Part shown: positions 1 to 40,470 of the stretch, piece by piece
Layout of the letters: every line of letters begins with the position of its first letter
Position numbering within the stretch: position 1 is the first letter of the stretch
Source: Paragordius varius
Lineage: Eukaryota; Nematomorpha
Direction: 5' to 3'
Length of the DNA stretch: 64,000 nt
Assembly: GCA_964247055.1 (NCBI GenBank)
Contig: OZ176059.1
Span: 3,100,001 to 3,164,000, forward strand
The notes under the pieces: generated by a model
Seen by the model: only the letters and a program-made list of their open reading frames with translations
What the model was told of the DNA's origin: nothing
The model's database searches: none
Position numbers and translations under genes: made by a program

Positions 1-800
1 AATTCATTTGAACGTAAATTTGATTTTTCAAGGGTGTATTTTAAACGGTAAATAACATAAGACAAAACTTGAATTATAAGTAACGAAGAAAAAAAACTTG
101 CCAATTATATATTTTTTGAAACCACATTGATCCTTAAATTAAATATTACAAATATTTACAAATTTAAAAAATTAATGAATTATTTTTTAATCTTCATCAC
201 TTATATAGTTGTTTCAACCTATTGCCGTAAGTTTTATTTAACGATTATTGATTTGTTTAAATGATTAGCATCTACTAAACCCTAGTTCTCAAGAGCGCTG
301 TATATACAAATTTAAGGGGGTAGGTGGTAAGAAAAATTTGGGAAATTCAAAAAGTACAACCAGAAATCAAATTGTAGGATTTCAGATGCAAATTATCTAG
401 ATTTATCAGTAGGAGAAAAAAATTTTTCAAAATTGCAAAGACAATCGTCTATTGATTGGGACGTTTCATAATATCATAATAAATTTTACATTTTACTTGG
501 AATTTTTAGAAGACAAGTCGTCGGTAAATGTACCGATAAACTTCCAGATGTATTCGACCTCTCCGATCGATACTTTTTCATATAAATTGTTAAACGTCTA
601 AATTGAAAAAAATCAATTTTTATCCATGTTAGCGTCAGATTTAGGTCTGACCTAGTAGGTCTTTGACCTGGTCGGCACAACCCTAGTACCAATAAATTAT
701 TTATTACATGCAAAAGCGAGCGCCTAGTATTAGATTTTTTAATGGAATTATCACATAATTGGGAAATAAAATTATAAAATATTAGTTTAATTCAATGTGT
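1..800 (-). repeat. Inverted copy of dispersed segment Q
   Basis: The reverse complement of this stretch matches segment Q at 33.4-34.6, 36.8-38.0, 42.0-43.3 and 47.5-49.0 kb. Shared landmarks are the GGCGCTCGCTTTTGCAT block (about 709-725 here), the AGGTCAAAGACC block (about 640-675), the TTTAGACGTTTAACAATTTAT block (about 580-605), and the block ending in a polypyrimidine run near 60-110. It lies upstream of Surf4 exon 1 and points the other way from the other copies. The 75-residue open frame on the - strand here is repeat sequence, not a gene. Confidence 0.8.
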
Positions 801-875
801 TTTGGAGCGGTTCTAAAGGTTACACTTTCTAAAACATAAAAGCAAGTGAAATAACCAAGTGTTTCAATAACATTA

Positions 876-1553
876 ACATTTCAAATTCACCCCCTTGAAC
901 AATTTAAATATATCCCCTAGAAAAATTCCAAAATTCAAATTAACCCTTGAACAATTATTCACCCCCGAACAATTTAAATTCACCTCCTTCAACAGTTTGA
1001 ATTCCCCCCTGAAAGATTCAAATTCACCCTTAAACATTTCAAATTCACTATCGAACAATTCATTCTTACCATCGAACAATTCATATTCATCTTTCAAAGA
1101 TTCGAATTCACCCTTGAACAATTCTAATTTACTCTGAACAATTCAAATAATTTCAAATTAACTTTTGAGCGATTCAACTTCCCTCTCGAGCGATTCAAAT
1201 TCGCCCCCTTGAACATTTCAAATTAACCTTGAACAATTCATATTTATCCATCTAAAAATATATTATGTGTTTTTATTAAATTAAATATTAAATCTTTTAA
1301 AATATTTTTTTAAAAAGAATTCTTTAAAATTAAAAAAAAATGGGAATAAAAGAATAATCAGTTATAATAGCTGCCCAAAATAACATAAAATTATTTTCGA
1401 GGGGTGATTGGAATTTATCAAGCGTGAATTTGAATTATATAAGGGTGAATTTGATTGTTTTAGGGTGAATTTATATTGTTCGAAGGTGAATTAGAATTGT
1501 TTAAGGGTAAATTTGAATTTTCTTCAGAGTGACAATTTGATATGTAAATGGTT
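876..1553. mobile_element. MITE-like palindromic element, long decayed copy
   Basis: The left part (876-1247) is a run of degraded 21-bp units of the form AATTCAAATTCACCCTTGAAC. The right part (1393-1552) has the same unit in reverse complement and ends in GTAAATGG. The centre is AT-rich. It has no transposase and was probably moved in trans. The units are more diverged than in the 9-11 kb copies, so this copy looks older. Confidence 0.65.
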
Positions 1554-1977
1554 TACAAAAAATGATTACCTATTTTTTGATAAATATATTTTTACATTCA
1601 ACAATTTCATAAGTTAATTTTTTAGATAACATTAAAATATAAATATTTTAGATTCAAATTTCATCAAAAAGCACGCGTATTTTTTTAATATTAAAACATT
1701 ATCTAATTGCTTAAAATTAATTATATATCTTTTTGAGTTTAATCAAAATTTTTATAAATTAAACATTTATAAATTATTTAACAATGATTGTATAAAAATA
1801 TAATTTTTTTAATAGCACATAAACACTTTAACTTAATATTTTATCATTATAGTATATTTTAATAAATAGATATTTAAATCAGATTTAAATAAAAATGTAA
1901 AATATATAATTCAAATAAAAACATCAACTGTTAATCATTGAAAACCACGTTTAATGTTCGGTCCGAATTGAGTCGAG
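1554..1977. other. Surf4 upstream region
   Basis: AT-rich sequence with no open frame. The last 60 bases before the Surf4 ATG are richer (TTCGGTCCGAATTGAGTCGAG) and probably form the 5' UTR. I see no clear TATA box or initiator that can be separated from the AT-rich background. Confidence 0.4.
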
Positions 1978-13153
<11,176 letters not shown>

Positions 13154-13360
13154 AATATCAGCTGATATGAACCAAAAATCAGCTGATTCACAAAAAATGG
13201 CGCGAAAATACTTTTTACCCGAAGAAAAACGGCCAATTTTTATTGATATTTGAATATTTCATTTTTGCTTAATTTTTTCATATATTTCAATTATATTTTG
13301 TTTTGTCAATTTTATCATTTTTATGATTATTTCATGATGAATATTATCAATAAATTTTAA

Positions 13361-15066
<1,706 letters not shown>

Positions 15067-15290
15067 TATGGATATTTTGATATATTCACATACCCGGCGC
15101 ATCCAGGAAGGAAATCAAAGGACTTAACTCCTGTCGTCAATAATTATTTACCTTTACAAACAGTCGCCTTAGTATCCTGTCCAGTTGATGGTTGTGTGCA
15201 GTTAGGTTTTCAAACGAAAAGAATATGAAAAGACATGCTACGTACGGTCTTTCATATGGCGGCCAAGGAAAGGGGCAAGAACTTTATTTT
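15067..15290 (+). other. Richer unique patch with C2H2-like residues
   Basis: This stretch has normal base composition, unlike its surroundings. One + frame reads YPAHPGRKSKDLTPVVNNYL and later CPVDGC, and a neighbouring frame holds MKRHATYG. The spacing hints at a decayed C2H2 finger of an unidentified gene or transposon. No start, acceptor or second exon is evident. Confidence 0.3.
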
Positions 15291-15585
15291 AATTTATTTT
15301 ATATAAATATAGTTATATTTTTTTATTTAATTTTATTTTATATAAATATAGTTATATTTTATTTTATTTAATTTTAATTTATTTTATTTATATAAATATA
15401 GTTATATTTTTTTATTTAATTTTATTATATTATATTTTATATAAATATAGTTATATTTTATTTTAATTTATTTTTTTTTGTTTTATTTTAATTTATTTTA
15501 TTTTATAAAAATATAATTATCTTTTATTTTAATTTATTTTATATAAATATAGTTATACTTTATTTTATTTAATTTTATTTTTTCT
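15287..15585. repeat. AT minisatellite
   Basis: Repeats of about 40-60 bases built on TTTTATATAAATATAGTTAT and TTTTATTTAATTTTA. Confidence 0.8.
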
Positions 15586-15677
15586 GGCCGCTCCAAATCC
15601 GACAAGACTCTAAGGTGGCTGGCTTATAAGCTACCAAAACAATGTCCATGGAAAATATCTAGGTCATCATAATAGTA

Positions 15678-16228
15678 TACCATTTACAGTTCAAATTCAC
15701 CCTTGAACGATTCAAATTCACCCCCTTGAACAATTCAAATTCACCCTCGAACAATTCAAATTCACCCTCGAACAATTCAAATTCACCCTCGAACAATTCA
15801 AATTCACCCTTGAACAATTCAAATTCACCCTCGAACAATTCAAATTCAACCTTGAACAATTCAAATTCACCCTTGAACAATTCAAATTCACCCTTAAACA
15901 ATTCAAATTCACCCTTAAACAATTCAAATTCACCCTCGAACAATTCAAATTCACCCTTGAACAATTCAAATTCACCCTCGAACAATTCAAATTCAACCTT
16001 GAACAATTCAAATTCACCCTTGAACAATTCAAATTCACCCTCGAACAATTCAAATTCAACCTTGAACAATTCAAATTCACCCTTGAACAATTCAAATTCA
16101 CCCTTGAACAATTCAAATTCACCCTTGAACAATTCAAATTCACACTTGAACAATTCAAATTCACCCTTAAACAATTCAAATTCACCCTCGAACGATTCAA
16201 ATTCACCCTAAATATAAATTATGTGTTT
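15678..16228. mobile_element. One-sided MITE with expanded 21-bp array
   Basis: It starts with the family end TACCATTTACAGTTCAAATT and then has about 25 units of 21 bp (AATTCAAATTCACCCTTGAAC with CTCGAAC and CTTAAAC variants). After AAATTATGTGTTTTTTAA the match stops; the right end is missing. Other copies have only two to seven units per end. Because 21 is divisible by three, three long frames (161-171 residues) are open on both strands; they are not genes. Confidence 0.85.
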
Positions 16229-16299
16229 TTTAACTCCCCAGCAAAAACCTTTCTCCACACGTGGAAAGAAAGCCTTTCAAACATATGTGTGATGGTGAT

Positions 16300-16445
16300 T
16301 AAAATAATAATTTGTATTCTCGTAAAATTTATTGAATTCAAACTATATGTGCAAAATTTTCGATACATGAGAGAGTATCTTTTTTTCAATGGATTAACTA
16401 AAAAAAAAGAAAATAAAATAATCATAATAAGATTAATTAAAAACA
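16300..16445 (+). repeat. Stray fragment of array segment P
   Basis: AATTTGTATTCTCGTAAAAT through AATGGATTAACTAAAA matches about 40738-40850 and 46140-46250 closely. Two short frames here, one on each strand, are therefore repeat-derived. Confidence 0.75.
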
Positions 16446-16449
16446 AAAT

Positions 16450-16960
16450 TTGAAAAATATAATGAGTTCATGTATGTCCGATAGGAGGATACAAGGGTAT
16501 CGAACAGGCACCTACAAGGGTATTGAAAATCATCATCATGTTATTACTCGAAACATGATATGTCGCTTAGAGCCTGGATCAAGATGTGGGAAGAGGTAGA
16601 GGGAGAACCTTGAACATAAATGACGAAGCTTAAAAAATCCGTACTACGGTCGAGAGGGCTCGCGAACTAAAAAAAAACCTTTCTACAGATATTTATTTCT
16701 ATATTGAATGGATAAAAACAATTATAAAATTTACAAAAATAATATAAAAAGGTGAGCGCTTCTCATAATCGACAGCAGGTTGGAAAGTTACAGTTAGTAG
16801 TATTGTGGTATCTGATTGTTAAGTTTTTTTGGACTGATTGTGTCTTCAGAGTTACCCAAAGGATAATTTTTACAGATTTTTTCGATATTTTATTATTATA
16901 ATAGATTATATCAATATATTTTCAGAATTTTAATTTTTCAGAATTTTATTCTAATCCTCA
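16450..16960. other. Unique sequence downstream of RpL5
   Basis: 16450-16670 has mixed composition (GGAGGATACAAGGGTATCG, GGAAGAGGTAGAGGGAGAAC) but every frame has stops and I recognise nothing. 16740-16860 is unique, then the sequence grades into AT-rich repeats. Confidence 0.3.
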
Positions 16961-17530
16961 GTTTCCATGTTTTTAATAAAATTATATAAAATATTTCAAA
17001 TTCTTGAATTATTTATTATTTAAAATCAAATTTAAAATCACCAACAATTGCAGTAATATGATTTATAATTTTTTGGTAAACAGCCGATCAGATATAATTT
17101 ATATATGTATATATATTTAAATTTAAATTATTTATTAATTTTCCATTTCGGATTCATCAACAATTTTGATTTAAGATTTTTTATAATTTTTTTTAAAAAA
17201 CAGCTGATCATATATTATCCCAATTAATTATTATTATATATATATATATATATTATTATATTTTGAAAAAATTAATTAAAATATTAATATCAAAAAATTA
17301 ATTTTCCATATTAGATTCCTCAACAAATACTGCTTTCAGTTTAAGAATTTTTACTAAAAACAGCTGTTCAAATGTAATTCAAAATATATATATATATTAT
17401 ATAATTATTTATTATTTTCAAATTCAAAAGTATTTATTAATCTTTTTTTTAAAATAAATTTATTAATTTTCCATTTTAGATTCCTCAACAATTCAAGCTT
17501 TGAGTTTAAGATTTTTAATAATTTTTTTTA
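16960..17530 (-). repeat. Downstream copies of the RpL5 exon 7 end
   Basis: On the - strand the end of exon 7 and stop region (GAGGAATCTAAAATGGAAAA) recurs at about 17465-17510, 17298-17345 and 17135-17180, each followed by ACAGCTGTT or ATCAGCTGTT and AT-rich spacer; the unit is about 170 bases. Confidence 0.8.
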
Positions 17531-17643
17531 AAAACAGCTGATCTGATATATTTCCAATTAATTATCAATATATAAATATTTATTAATTCATAAATTATTT
17601 TATAAATTTAATTAAATTTATTTAATTTCCAAAAAATTATTTA

Positions 17644-31925
<14,282 letters not shown>

Positions 31926-34578
31926 TTGAATATAAAAGGTACAACTCAAGGAAGTTATCGACTACAAACACTAAAGAGTGAGGTATGATATATAAATTTA
32001 ATTTAATTTAGAAATTTATTTAATAGCTAGTTTTATATATCCCAAAGCGATTTAAAATTTTAATATCTAAAAACGAATTTAAGGTAATAATTATATTTTA
32101 ATTAAAATAACTTTTAAAAAGTTTGTTTAATTACAAAATTGAACTATGAGATATAAGGTTACGTCAAAGGAGGGAAAACGAGTAAAAAGGTAATATAAAA
32201 TTGAAACTCATTACACTTTTTTTACTACAATGACTTTTTCTATGTGTTTTAATGCTTATAGATAATTAGTAGTTTTAAAGTTGTTTTAATTAACACTTTA
32301 TTACCTATTCACTTGAGCTTATGCTTGTCTAATTATAAAATTGTTGTTTTATTAAAAATCTTATTCCATTTTATTTTGTTCACGATGACTATTTTTAATT
32401 CCGCGGAGCTTATGCATATGTTAATAAACTACTGAATAACACTCCAAAAACTTAAAACAATTTTATTATCCTAGTTACATATTGGGGTAGTTTTTATTTT
32501 CCAGAGTTGAATCATACTACTGCTTAAATCATTTTAGTTAACACTTATCACCTTTAATTTTATGCCCAAATTTAACTTTTGTGGTGGTACCGGAATGATT
32601 TTAAATTATTTCTTGAATTTATTAGAAGGTAATGATCAAATTTTACCTAAAATAATTTTTAAAAAGTTAGTTTATTGCAAAATTGAATCTGGAACATCTT
32701 TCAAATAAAAAGATATGAAGTATAGACACTCTTTTATTTTGTATACAATGACATTAACTATTTTTTACCAGTGCATATACTTCGTAAACTAAGATTTTTA
32801 CTGTTGCATTTTTATAATTTATTTAACAAATTCTTTCCTGTGATTAGAGAAATATGCTTATGTTTTTTTCACTTTTTGATAGAAACTGAAATTGAAATAA
32901 ACCAAAAAACACTATTTAATCTAACTAATATTTGAGAAAGTTATTTTTCAAATATGTGTGTTGCATTAAAAATCTCAACACTTGATCACGTTTCTAATCT
33001 TTTTTGTAATATACCTTTTGGGTTAATTTGTTTTGGAGAGCTTATGGTCTTAATTAAAATACCAGTTTGACAACTGTAGTTATAATTTAATTATCAAACA
33101 TTGCTCTTGTGTAAAAATTAGATAAAAAAGTTTATATTTTTTACAGTTTTGGGACTTCTAGAATCTAAAATTAGGAGATTCCAAAACACGATATAATCTT
33201 ACTAATATTTGAGAAAATCTTTTCCCAATTATGTTATAATTGCATCAAATTTAATACTTAATCACGTTTCTACTCTTTTTTCTAATTAATACTTTTAGGG
33301 GTAAAATTATATCCAGCGTATTGTTTTAAAAAAATTACTGGTTTCGCTGTTGTATTAAAGTTTGATTATCAAACATTGTGCGCTGTATTATATCGAAAAA
33401 CTTGGTTAGAGAGTCTAACTTTTAGAGCCGCTCTAAAACACATGGATTATTATTTTTATAAATATTTCTCAATCATGTTATAATTGCATTAAAAAGTCTT
33501 ATACTAGGCGCTCGCTTTTGCATTTTATATATAAATTACATTTTTTGGTGATAACTGGGTTTATATCGACCAGGTCAAAGACCTACTAGGTTAGACCTAA
33601 GTCTGATTCTAATATAGATAAAAAATGGTTTTTTCTAATTTAGACGTTTAACAATTTATATGAAAAAGTATCGTTCAGAGAGGTCGAACACATCTGGAAG
33701 TTTATCGGTACATTTAACTACTATCAAGACCTATTTTCTTTGATCCGAAGAATAACAGTAAAAATTTAAATTATACAGACAAAACCTAAAAATATAAACA
33801 AATGTTTTTTTTTCTAAAAAACCAAAATGTTTTTTTTTCAAAAAAGACCACCATACTTTTTTTAAACTACACTTTTAAAAAGTGGTTACACAATCAATTA
33901 TATATTTAAAATTTGTATTTATATAATTTATATGAGAATAATTAAAATTTAAAAGTATAGACTTGCCTTTTAGCAAAAATATTTGTCTTTATATTTTTAC
34001 TTTTTTTTCGGTATATTTCAATTTTTACTGTATTTTCAGACCCGCTTCAATTAGTACAGATGAAAAAAGTTTTCTACAAAAAGAAATCTACATAATTCCT
34101 ACAAAAACTGTTTAGATCAGTAATTCCCAGCCTTTTTTTTATACGCCCCACCAAATAGAAAATAAAAAATTTTGTCCCCCCTAAAAAAAATATAAGTAAA
34201 TGTGAAATTCATTATTATAATGTTATAAATATCTTTCAATCAATCAATGATATCTTTGTATTTGCAATTTTAAAATATTTTTTCATTTCGCTATAAATTT
34301 TGATAATTTGAACGTGAAATACTTCCATTTGTTTTTTTACTTTATTTTTTAATTAAATTCTCCAAATTTTTCGCACTGCCCTCCCTTAAATTTTTCTATG
34401 CCCCATTCATAAGAACCACTGGCTTACATAATCATCGTTTTATCAAATATATGTTGGAACAACTATAGAAGTGATACAGATGAAACAATAATCCATTGAT
34501 TTATTTAAATTTGTAAATATTTGTTAAAAAATATATAATTGGCAACTTTTTTCTTTCATAATTTAAGTTTTGTTTTCT

Positions 34579-34981
34579 ATCATTTACAGTTCAAATTCAC
34601 CCTTAAACTATTAAAATTCACGCTAAAATAAATTATGTGTTTTTTAAGATTAAAAATTACATTTATTTTATATTAAAAAATGAAACTACATTAAATTATA
34701 CCATAAAAATATATTTAATAATGAGTTATATTAAGCCCGAAAACACAATTTATTTTTAGTTGAATTCGAATTGTTCAAGGGTGAATTAGAATTGTTTAAG
34801 GGAATGAATTTGAATTGCTTAAGGGGGGTGAATTTTAATTGTTCTAGGGTGAATTTAATTTGTTCAAGGGTGAATTTAATTTGTTCAAGGGTGAATTAGA
34901 ATTGTTTAAGGGAATGAATTTGAATTGTTTAAGGGGGGTGAATTTTAATTGTTCTAGGGTGAATTTGAATTGTAAATGGTA
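34579..34981. mobile_element. MITE copy in array unit 1
   Basis: Family ends and centre in forward orientation. The right end has a duplicated cluster (GAATTAGAATTGTTTAAGGG to AATTTTAATTGTTCTAGGG twice). It sits at the same place in Q/R as the copies at 37967, 43274 and 48990, so it was there before the array grew. Confidence 0.85.
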
Positions 34982-37966
34982 TATATATAACAAATTAAAT
35001 GCCAAATCTATAGATATGAATTAAAACTTGCAATAATGCCTTATGTATGATTCTATGTAGGATCATAAATTGTAATTTAAAAGTTTTACAGTGGTTGAAA
35101 TTACACGGATAAAACGTAAAAAAAATAGAAACAATTATTTTTTTCAAAAAACAACCATACTTTTTTAAACCATAATTTTTCTCATATAAATTATATAACT
35201 AAAATTGTAAAATATATAATTGATTGTTTTACCGATCTACATATCGTTTTCATATTTTGCAGTTTTACACAATAGATAATTTAAAAAAATCAAGATTGAT
35301 AAAGGATGTTTTTTTAGAAAAAAATATTTGTCCTTATTTTTTTACGTTTTGTCCGTATATACTATCAAAATTTACTGTAAATGATCAGGGTATAGGTAAT
35401 CGTATACTTGTTCAAATATATTTTTTATCGAGAAATATTTTTTAAAACTATCTATAAATATTTATGATTGCAGAATTTATTTTTAAAAGATTAACGCTTG
35501 AACTAAAATAAGTTCAACCTAAGTTTCCCAAATATTTTTTTAAAAAAAGGGGGGGGGGGGAAATGAATAAGATTTATTTTTAAATAGTTTATCGACTTAA
35601 TTAAGTATTTGTTTTGAAATTTACCCTTTTACAGTAATTGAAACTATATAAACATAAAGACAAATATTTTTTTTTAAAATACAACATTTTTTGTTGATTT
35701 TACTAAAATATTACTAACTAATTGTTTTAAACTGCAAAATAAAAAATAGAAATGTAAATTGGTAGCACAATCAATTATATACTTAAACGTTGTAATTTAA
35801 TATATTTTATGGCAAAAATTAAAGTTTCCCAAAAAGTATGGGTTTATTGACTTTTGAAAAAATTTTATTTTTATATTTTTAAGTTTTGTCTATTAATGTA
35901 TTTTTTATTCGCCATTCCCCTTGTTCTCTAAAGAAAATTTTTATTTTTAACGTTTTTTTCTAAACATTATACATTTAAATTCTGACTATATTTAACACTG
36001 CCTAGGTAATCCTATATCCAAGAGCAAAATTCGAATATCTTATGAAGTATTTAAGGTATTAAACCGAATTTAAAAATATGCTTTCTTATGTCTTTTATGC
36101 ACATTATAAAAAAAATGATTTTGTAAATAAAACCCTTATCAAAAACTTTAATGCCGCCATTCAACAGCAAATGAATGTATATTATGTGAAAATGAAAAAA
36201 AATTAACTTTTAAAAGCATTAAACTACATTTTATCAGCAAAACCTTAATATATTTTCATTTTAATATCAGCTGTTCGTTCAATCGTGTTTTGGAGCTGCC
36301 CCAATTTTATACTCTAGAAGCCACAAAACTATAAAAAATATAAGCTTTTTATTTTTTTATACAGGAAAACCACGTTTCTTGATTTAAAAAGTATGACTTT
36401 TAGATAAAAATATTTGTCTTTAGATTTTCACGTTTTGTCCGTATAATTTCAATTTTTAATGTATTTTAATGTTGGTTGTTGTTTATTCTTCTTGAATTCA
36501 ATAAATAAATGCTTATATTTTTAACAGTTTTTTGTCTAGAGGCTGAAATTGGGATAGCTCCAACACGCGATTAAATTCTATTAATATTTAACCCAATTAT
36601 GTAATAATTCCATCAAAAATCTTAACACTTCATCACGTTTTTAATATTTTTCCAATTTACCTTCAGGGTAATTTATCTCCCAAAGCCTATTGTCTTATGT
36701 TAACTACTAGTTTCAAAATTCTTGTTTTATTGAACTTTGATTATCAAACATTGTACGCTGTATTATATCGAAAAACTTGGTTATTTTACTGGCTTTTAGC
36801 TTTTAGAGAGTCTAACTTTTAGAGCCGCTCTAAAACACAAGAAATATTATTTTTATAAATATTTCTCAATCATGTTATAATTGCATTAAAAAAACTTATA
36901 CTAGGCGCTCCTTTTGCATTTTATATATATATAAAATATATATATATAAATTACTTTTTTTGTACTAGGGTTGTGCTGACCAAGTTAAAGACCTTGGTCA
37001 GACCTAAGTCTGACTCTAATATAGATAAAAAATTGTTTTTTTTAAATTTAGACGTTTAACAATTTATATAAAAAAGAATCATTAGGAGAGGTGGAATAAA
37101 ACTAAGGGTATATCGGTACATTTACCGACTATCTAGACTTGTCTTCACTAATCCGGAGAAATACAGAAAAAATTTAAATTATACAGACAAAACTTAAAAA
37201 TATAAACAAATGTTTTTTTTCTAAAAAACCAAAATGTTTTTTTTTCAAAAAAGACCACCATACATTTTTAAATTACATTTTTAAAAAGTGGTTACACAAT
37301 CAATTATATATTTAAAATTTGTATTTATATTATTTATATGAGCATAATTAAAATTTAAAAGTATAGACTTGCCTTTTAGAAAAAATATTTGTCTTTATAT
37401 TTTTACTTTTTTTCTCGGTATATTTCAATTTTTACTGTGTTTTCAGACCCGCTTCAATTAGTACAGATGAAAAAAGTTTTCTACAAAGAGAAATCTACAT
37501 AATTCCTACAAAAACTGTTTAGATCAGTAATTTCCAACCTTTTTATAGACGCCCCACCGAATTACAAATTCTTGCGCACTCCTCTCTCAAAAAAATCAAG
37601 TAAAAAATGTTAAATTAATTATTACTAAAAACTCTCAATCAATGAGATCATTGTATTAACAATCTTGAAATATTTTTTCATATCGGTGACAAATCTCGAT
37701 AATTGGCATCTGAGATTCTTCAATTTGTTTTTTGGTTTATTTTTTCAATAAATTCTTTAAATTTTTCGCCCCCCCCCCCCCAAACCTTAGATTTTTCTAC
37801 GCCTTCCTGTTGAGAACTACTGGTTTAAGTGATAATCGTTTAAACAAATAAATGACCGTTAAATAAAACTTACAGCATTATGTTGAAACAACTATAGAAG
37901 TGATATGTGGTTTCAAAAAAGATATAATTGGCAATTTTTTTCTTTCATAATTTAAGTTTTGTTTTC

Positions 37967-38381
37967 TATCATTTACAGTTCAAATTCACCCTTAAACTAT
38001 TAAAATTCACGCTAAAATAAATTATATGTTTTTTAAGATTAAAAATTACATTTATTTTATATTAAAAAATGGAACTACATTAATTTATACCATAAAAATA
38101 TATTTAATAATGAGTTATATTAGCCCGAAACAATTTATTTTTAGTTGAATTCGAATTGTTCAAAGGTGAATTAGAATTGTTTAAGGGAATGAATTTGAAT
38201 TGTTTAAGGGGGGTGAATTTTAATTGTTCAAGGGTAAAGTTGAAGTGTTCTAGGGTGAATTTAATTTGTTCAAGGGTGAATTTAATTTGTAGGGTGAATT
38301 AGAATTGTTTAAGGGAATGAATTTGAATTGTTTAAGGGGGGTGAATTTTAATTGTTCTAGGGTGAATAATTGTAAATGGTA
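37967..38381. mobile_element. MITE copy in array unit 2
   Basis: Nearly the same as the 34.6-kb copy, with the same CTATCATTTACAG left flank and GTAAATGGTATATATATAAC right flank. Confidence 0.85.
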
Positions 38382-40376
38382 TATATATAACAAATTAAAT
38401 GCCAAGTCTATAGATATGAATTAAAACTTGCAATAATGCCTTATGTATGATTCTATGTAGGATCATAAATTGTAATTTAAAAGTTTTACAGTGGTTGAAA
38501 TTACACGGATAAAACGTAAAAAAAATAGAAACAAAATTTTTTTCAAATGACAACCATACTTTTTTAAACCATAATTTTTCTCATATAAATTATATGACTA
38601 AAATTGTAAAATATATAATTGATTGTTTTACCGATCTACATATCGTTTTCATATATTTTACATAAAACAGAGGATAATTCAAAAAAATCAAGAATGATAA
38701 AGGATGTTTTTTAGAAAAAAATATTTGTCCTTATTTTTTTACGTTTTGTCCGTATATAATATCAAAATTTACTGTAAATGATCAGGGTATAGGTAATCGT
38801 ATACTTGTAAATATATTTTTTATCAAAAAAATATTTTTTTTTAAAACTATTTATAATTATTTATGATTGCAGAATTTATTTTTAAAAGACTAACGCTTGA
38901 ACTAAAATAAGTTCGATCTAGGTTTCCCAAACATTTTTTTAAAAAAGGGGGGGGGGGGGTCAAAATGACGAATGACTAATGAATAGGATCATTAAATAGT
39001 TTATCGACTTAATTAAGTATTTGTTTTGAAATTTAACCTTTTAAAGTAAAAATTGAAATTATATAAACATAAAGACAAATATTTTTTTCTAAAATACAAC
39101 CTTTTTCGTTGATTTTGTTAAAATATAACTAACTAATTGTTTTAAACTGTAAAATAAAAAGTAGAAATGTAAATTGGTAGCACAATCTATTATATACTTT
39201 AGGATGTAATCAATATATTTTATGGCAAAAATTAAAGTTTCCCAAAAAGTATGGGTTTATTGACTTTTGAAAAAATTTTATTTTTATATTTTTAAGTTTT
39301 GTCTATTAATGTATTTTTATTCTTCATTCCCCTTGTTATCTAAAGAAAATTTTTTAGTGGTTTGTCTTTTTAACGTTTTTTCCAAACATTAAACATTTAA
39401 ATTCTGACTATATTTAACACTGCTTAGGTAGTCCTATATCCAAGAGTAAAATTCGAATATCCTATGAAGTATTTAAGGTATTAAACCGAATTTAAAAATA
39501 TGCTTTCTTTATTCTTTTATGCACATTATTAAAAAATGATTTTGTAAATAAAACCTTATCAAAATCTTAAATGCCGTCATTCAACAGCAAATGAATGTAT
39601 ATTATGTGAAAATAAAAAAAATTAAAACTTTTAAAAGCATTAAACTACATTTTATCAGCAAAAACTTAATATATTTTCATTTTAATATCAGCTGTTCGTT
39701 CAATCGTGTTTTGGAGCTGCCCCAATTTTATACTCTAGAACTAACAAAACTATAAAAAATATAAGCTTTTTATTTTTTTATACAGGAAAACCACGTTTGA
39801 TAATTAAATTTTAACTAAAATACCTTTCAAAAGCTTACTTTTTATTTACGTAATTGCGCTCTGGTATATAAAATTACCACAAAAGGTTAACTAAAACAAA
39901 TGAGAAAAGTGAAAAGGTAATATGTTTTAAATAAAAATTTTGGATATAGTTTAATTTTAATAAATTTTACGAGAATTAAATTTATAATATTAACATAAAA
40001 TATTCGTTCTCGTAATATTAAAATAATATACAGTATAGAATTTCTATTTTTTCCGAATTTCTTAAAGAGTTAGGATACTTAAATTGTATTCGGGACTTGT
40101 TCAGTCTTTAAAACTCGCTTGCCTGCCTTAACTAAAATAACTTTCAAAAGCTAGCTTTATTTACAAAATTGTGCTCTGATATATAAAAGTACCATATATA
40201 TTAAAACAAAAAAATGAAAAGGTAATAAGTTTTAAATCTAAAAGTATTTTAGAATTTCGTTTTTTTCCAAATTTCTTAAAGATTTGAATACTTAAATTGT
40301 ATTCGGGACTTCTGAAGGCTTTAAAACTCGCTTGTCTGCCGTGGGCTAATTGATAGTTATGATAAAAAAATGCGTA

Positions 40377-40470
40377 GTTTTAAGTTCAAACTCAAGCATG
40401 CAGTTTAACAGTTCAGTCTCCTACCTATTATATACCATTTCGCCTTAATAAGTGTTAACTACACTGATAA
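40377..40470 (-). ncRNA. tRNA-like repeat (possible SINE head), weak
   Basis: On the - strand GGTAGGAGACTGAACTGTTA, then a B-box-like GAGTTTGAACT, then a T-run. The better copy is at 45778-45870. A clean cloverleaf does not form. It lies in segment S. Confidence 0.25.

Noticed and set aside
873-1137. Overlapping frames of about 80 codons on both strands
   Set aside because: Degraded 21-bp MITE units, not protein.
15678-16210. CRISPR-like direct repeats
   Set aside because: Units are contiguous with no unique spacers, the genome is animal, and the repeat is the MITE end.
15659-16211. Three long frames (161-171 codons) rich in Asn-Ser-Pro, Glu-Phe-Lys or Asn-Cys-Ser-Arg on both strands
   Set aside because: They are translations of one 21-bp MITE repeat; a unit divisible by three leaves several frames open. 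The 49.2 and 51.5 kb frames are the same.
35224-35445. Recurrent 73-79-codon frame (also near 49631)
   Set aside because: It recurs because segment R is repeated; other copies do not keep the frame, and the composition is that of AT-rich DNA.
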